This document shows, piece by piece, positions 60,815 through 64,000 of a stretch of 64,000 nucleotides of DNA (position 1 is its first letter; the number at the start of each line of letters is the position of its first letter). This stretch comes from Paenibacillus tyrphae (GTDB lineage Bacteria > Bacillota > Bacilli > Paenibacillales > NBRC-103111), in contig NZ_JAMZAW010000016.1 in NCBI RefSeq assembly GCF_024158745.1, positions 62,001 to 126,000 of the forward strand. Direction: 5' to 3'. Both the position numbers and the translations under genes were made by a program. The notes below the pieces were generated by a model. That model did not search any database and was not told the DNA's origin. It saw nothing but the letters and a program-made list of their open reading frames with translations.

Positions 60815-62485
60815 TCAATCCACTTTCTGTTTTGAACTTAGCCGGTCGATCCCGAGCAGCATCAGCGTCGTCAGACCGACCGAGACGACCGCCATGGCCA
60901 TGCCGAGCGATACCTTCCCCTGCTCGAACTGCGCGAAAATATACGTCGCCGACGTTTCCATCGAAGGCGGCAAAATCATCAGCGACGCTACCAGCTCGCG
61001 GACCGAGATGGTGAACGTCATCATCCAGCCCGCCAGCATGCCCGGGACGATAAGCGGCAGTAAAATGCGCCGGAAGACATAAGCCGGCCGGCCGCCGAAC
61101 ACTTGCCCCGCTTGAAACAGCGCATCGTCAAGCTGAGAGAAATTCGCTTTGACGTACTGCACCGTGTACGGCAGAAAAAAGACGACATACGTCAGCACGA
61201 CCATCCCGTACGTGTTGTACAGCGGCACGGGCATCCATGGCGCGTTCCACAGCAGAATCAGGCCCACGACCAGCACGATGCCCGGCACCGTATTCGGCAG
61301 CAGGCTGAACAGGTCGGTCATCCGCTGCGGCCATGTCCTAGACTGCTTGATCGTCAGTGCGAACCACGTGCCCAGCAGAACCGAAATCGTCGCCGCCGCC
61401 AGCGACAAGCCGAGGCTGTTCAGCAGCGCGGTCATGCTTTTGGAGCCCCAGGTCAGCAGCTCCGCGTAATGATTCAAGGTCAGATTGCTCCAGGCGAGCC
61501 CGACGCCCCGCAGCTTCATCAGCGAAGCGGAAATGATCGAAAAGTAAGGAACGCCTACGGACAGCACCAGCAGCGCGATCACGTAGCCCCAAGCCAATAG
61601 GCGCGTCAGCCCGCTTAGCGGATAGATTTTGCTCCGCGTTCCCTTGCCGCCGACCAAACGGTAAGTATACCGCCGGGTGACGACCGTCTGCACATACCAT
61701 AAGAGCAGGCACGTGCTCAGCAGCACGGAAGCGAGCGCCGTCGCCTTGCCGAGATCGATCGGCCAACTGGAAATGTACTTATGAATTTCCGAGGTCAGCA
61801 CGTAAAAGCCGATTTTGCGGCCGAAGGTGGCCGGTGTGCCGAATTCGGCGATCGTCTTCACGAAGATGAGCAGCGCCCCCATCGCGTAGCTGGACAGCAG
61901 CAGCGGCAGCACGATCCTTCGGAAGCTGTAGAAGAACCGGCCTCCGTGTACGGCGGCGGCGTCTTCCTTGCTCCCGCCAATCTGCAATAAAGCGTTGCGC
62001 AGGATCAAGTAAAGAAAAGGAAACAAGTGCAAGCTCATGATCGCCACCATGCCGAAGACGCTGAAAAATTTCGGCGTCCACGCCTCCGCCATAGGAAGAA
62101 GCTGCTCCATATAGCCGTTTTTTTGCATGAACAAAATCCAGCCCATCGAACCGATGTACGGCGGCGTCATGAACGGGATCAGCAGCACGATATCCAGCCA
62201 CGCGTGCCGGCCTAGGCTCGTTTTAGCCAAGATCCAGGCTAGCGGCAGCGCCAGCGCCGTCGTTCCGAGCACGACGCACAGGCCGAGCCAGATCGAGTTC
62301 CAGAATACTTCGCCGAGCTTGTTCTCCAGAATGGTCCGCAGCGGTGCGGACAAATCCAGCGTCTGCTCCGGGTACACGCTCGTCAGAAAGATGAAAAAAA
62401 GCGGGACGACCACCAGGATCGCCAAAAGAAAGAGGGCGAGGGTCATCCCTACCGATCGTATAGAAATCCAGCTTCTTGCCTGCAT
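60815..62485 (-). CDS. Fused ABC importer permease, iron(III)/phosphonate-type (FbpB-like)
   Basis: This permease has 556 residues with two homologous permease halves and about 12 membrane segments. The first half has FVKTIAEFGTPATFGRKIGF; the EAA-like loops are EDAAAVHGGRFFYSFRRIVL and ALFQAGQVFGGRPAYVFRRI. This two-domain arrangement is usual for ferric iron (FbpB/SfuB) importers. Start ATG 62485 follows GGTGAAGGC, 12 bases after the binding protein. It is the third gene of the importer operon and the MBL gene follows. Confidence 0.92.
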   Translation of the reverse strand: MQARSWISIRSVGMTLALFLLAILVVVPLFFIFLTSVYPEQTLDLSAPLRTILENKLGEVFWNSIWLGLCVVLGTTALALPLAWILAKTSLGRHAWLDIVLLIPFMTPPYIGSMGWILFMQKNGYMEQLLPMAEAWTPKFFSVFGMVAIMSLHLFPFLYLILRNALLQIGGSKEDAAAVHGGRFFYSFRRIVLPLLLSSYAMGALLIFVKTIAEFGTPATFGRKIGFYVLTSEIHKYISSWPIDLGKATALASVLLSTCLLLWYVQTVVTRRYTYRLVGGKGTRSKIYPLSGLTRLLAWGYVIALLVLSVGVPYFSIISASLMKLRGVGLAWSNLTLNHYAELLTWGSKSMTALLNSLGLSLAAATISVLLGTWFALTIKQSRTWPQRMTDLFSLLPNTVPGIVLVVGLILLWNAPWMPVPLYNTYGMVVLTYVVFFLPYTVQYVKANFSQLDDALFQAGQVFGGRPAYVFRRILLPLIVPGMLAGWMMTFTISVRELVASLMILPPSMETSATYIFAQFEQGKVSLGMAMAVVSVGLTTLMLLGIDRLSSKQKVD

Positions 62486-62497
62486 GCCTTCACCGTC

Positions 62498-63589
62498 TTA
62501 TTTGAACATTTGGGTAAATTTCTTCGTCGCCGCGTCGCCGTTCGCGTCCATCCACGTCCAATCGATCTTCATCTGCGCGATTTGATCGGCGCTCGCGCGG
62601 TCCTTCGCCTTCACGTCCTTGCGACCCGGCAGCAGGTAGGTGTCCGCCACCATCTTCTGCGCTTCGTCGGACAGCAGATAATCGATGAACGCTTTGGCGT
62701 TATCCTGGTTTTTGCTCGATTTCAGAATCGCCGCCGGGCGGGGGCTGATGACCGTGCCGCTGGCCGGATACACCATGTCGACCGGCTCGCCCTTCGCCTT
62801 CGCTTGGTACGTCATGTAGTCGACGCCTGCCGCTACGATGCTTTTCGCTCCGGTGATGACCGGGTCAAGCGCCTCCTGGTTCGCGCCCGCCAGAGCGACG
62901 CCGTTTTTCTTATATTGATCGAACAGTTCCCAGCCGCCATCGCCTTTGGTGCTCAGATAGCCGGTAATGAAATCCAGCGCGGAGCCGGACAGCGCCGGAT
63001 CGGGGATGTTCACCTTGCCCTTCCACTCGTCCTTGGCGAGATCGCTCCATTCCTTCGGCGGCGTCTTCACTTGCTTCGTGTTGTACACAATGCCGAGCGC
63101 GGAGGCGCTGTAGCCGAAGAAATGGCCGTCTTTGTCGGACCAGTCGGGGGTCAGCTTGTCGGCGTTGGCTGCGTTTTTGTATTCCAGGGTGAGGCCGCTC
63201 TTTTTGAGCCCTTGGGCCGACGGCAGGGAAGCCAGCACGACGACGTCGACGACCGGATTCGCCTTCTCCGCTTCCATCCGGGCCAAAATTTTGCCCGTCG
63301 TCCCCTGGAACATTTCTACCTTCACGCCGGTCTTCGCTTCGTACCCTTTCTGAATGCTTTCCGCCAGCTCTTTAGGACCGGCGCTGTAGACGACCAGCTT
63401 GCCCCCGAGCTTCTTGTCCTCTTTCTTGTCATCCGGCTTGGCGGCCGCCTGCTCCGTCTTCGGCGCGGTCGCTGCGCCTGTGTTCGCAGACTTGTCCGCA
63501 GCCGTCGTTCCGCAGCCGGCAATACCGAAGCCCATCACGGCCGTCAACAGCAGCAGAGCCCCATTTTTCAATCCCTTCCCCATGCTCAT
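62498..63589 (-). CDS. Lipoprotein solute-binding protein, iron(III)/phosphonate-type
   Basis: This lipoprotein captures the substrate for the fused permease. It has 363 residues with lipobox GIAGC at about residues 22-26 and a Lys/Ala-rich linker. The binding fold shows LVVYSAGPKELAESIQKGYE, VDVVVLASLPSAQGLKKSG, YSASALGIVYNTKQV and MVYPASGTVISPRPAAIL. The family binds ferric iron or 2-aminoethylphosphonate; the tyrosines needed for iron cannot be fixed by eye. GAGGAGGAACGACGC precedes the ATG. Confidence 0.92.
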   Translation of the reverse strand: MSMGKGLKNGALLLLTAVMGFGIAGCGTTAADKSANTGAATAPKTEQAAAKPDDKKEDKKLGGKLVVYSAGPKELAESIQKGYEAKTGVKVEMFQGTTGKILARMEAEKANPVVDVVVLASLPSAQGLKKSGLTLEYKNAANADKLTPDWSDKDGHFFGYSASALGIVYNTKQVKTPPKEWSDLAKDEWKGKVNIPDPALSGSALDFITGYLSTKGDGGWELFDQYKKNGVALAGANQEALDPVITGAKSIVAAGVDYMTYQAKAKGEPVDMVYPASGTVISPRPAAILKSSKNQDNAKAFIDYLLSDEAQKMVADTYLLPGRKDVKAKDRASADQIAQMKIDWTWMDANGDAATKKFTQMFK

Positions 63590-63607
63590 GCGTCGTTCCT
63601 CCTCGTT

Positions 63608-64000
63608 CTATTCGCTCATATGGTGAATATGCTGCGGCGATACGTACACCGTCACGCGTTCTCCCGCCTGTAAGCGGGTGGAATGATAAGCCGTCCAGAG
63701 GCCCATTTCGCCCATGTCCAGCCCGATTTCGTAGCGGTCCCCAACATAGCTGACGCTGCGGATCATGCCCGGATAAGCGGCAGCCGCGCCTTCCTCCGGC
63801 TCCGACCAGCGGACATGCTCCGGACGAAGCAGGCTTCGGTCCGGCACCAGCCAGTTCGACTTGCCGATGAAGCGGGCGACGAACGGATGGGCCGGCGTGC
63901 GGTAAATGTCCTCGGGTGCGCCCTGCTGCAAAATGCGGCCCTCCTGCATGACGACGATCTCGTCGGACATCGACATGGCTTCCGTCTGATCGTGCGTCAC
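63608..64000 (-). CDS. ABC importer ATP-binding protein (C-terminal part, cut by window end)
   Basis: These are the last 130-odd residues of the ATPase for the iron-type importer. The frame is open at the window end. It begins at the H-loop [20 protein letters not shown] and continues [25 protein letters not shown] domain follows ([20 protein letters not shown]). Walker A and B lie outside the window. It is the first gene of the operon seen here; the binding protein starts 18 bases after its stop. Confidence 0.9.
   Translation of the reverse strand: MTHDQTEAMSMSDEIVVMQEGRILQQGAPEDIYRTPAHPFVARFIGKSNWLVPDRSLLRPEHVRWSEPEEGAAAAYPGMIRSVSYVGDRYEIGLDMGEMGLWTAYHSTRLQAGERVTVYVSPQHIHHMSE

Overview
The window looks like chromosome from a GC-rich, spore-forming Firmicute of the Paenibacillus type. 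Evidence: strong GGAGG ribosome binding sites, frequent GTG and TTG starts, a Spo0M homologue, a YesM/YesN two-component pair beside lipoprotein solute-binding proteins, a T-box leader, and Gram-positive ECF sigma and penicillin-binding proteins. All calls were made by reading; no search or computation was run, so family names rest on recognised motifs, lengths and gene order.

Layout. 0-20 kb holds mostly single-gene housekeeping functions: a class A PBP, a histidine-repeat protein, an MFS exporter, several very small proteins, a deoxyinosine glycosylase, a chemotaxis receptor, a methyltransferase, a lipoprotein sugar dehydrogenase, a holin-like XhlA protein, Dps, a REC-PAS-histidine kinase, Spo0M, a kinase-like protein coupled to an SMP-30 lactonase, and a zinc CDF exporter behind a CzrA/SmtB-type operator. 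20-25 kb is a complete fructoselysine (Amadori product) operon, frlC-frlA-frlB-frlD-frlR, with a 26-base box repeated at two promoters. 25-27 kb is lower in GC and holds a broken membrane/LuxR gene pair and a DedA protein.

27-38 kb is a carbohydrate sensing and uptake block: YesN and YesM, a membrane-anchored sugar-binding protein, a lipoprotein binding protein, then a second lipoprotein with two permeases. The two halves are separated at 32.9-34.3 kb by phage debris (a dUTPase fragment and another phage gene fragment), an AT-rich one-gene insert and a striking nested inverted repeat. 38-49.5 kb holds an ABC-2 exporter divergent from an OmpR-type two-component system, an M24 peptidase, a DUF3829-type lipoprotein, a class B PBP, and an ECF sigma factor with its membrane partner.

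49.5-58.5 kb is visibly more AT-rich and looks accessory: small secreted and membrane proteins, an XRE regulator, a decayed IS1595-type transposase, a zinc-ribbon protein, a DUF72 protein, an NlpC/P60 hydrolase, a TetR regulator with two matching palindromic operators, an AraC-GyrI regulator with a hydrolase, and a T-box leader in front of a small membrane protein rather than an aminoacyl-tRNA synthetase. 58.6-64 kb returns to high GC: EcsC, an MBL-fold nuclease-like protein, and an iron-type ABC importer (ATPase cut by the window end, binding protein, fused permease).

No tRNA, rRNA, CRISPR array or intact mobile element was seen. The strongest candidates for something unusual are the T-box with its unexpected target, the nested inverted repeat at 34.0-34.2 kb, the phage-debris/AT-rich cassette, and the operator pairs at frl and tetR.
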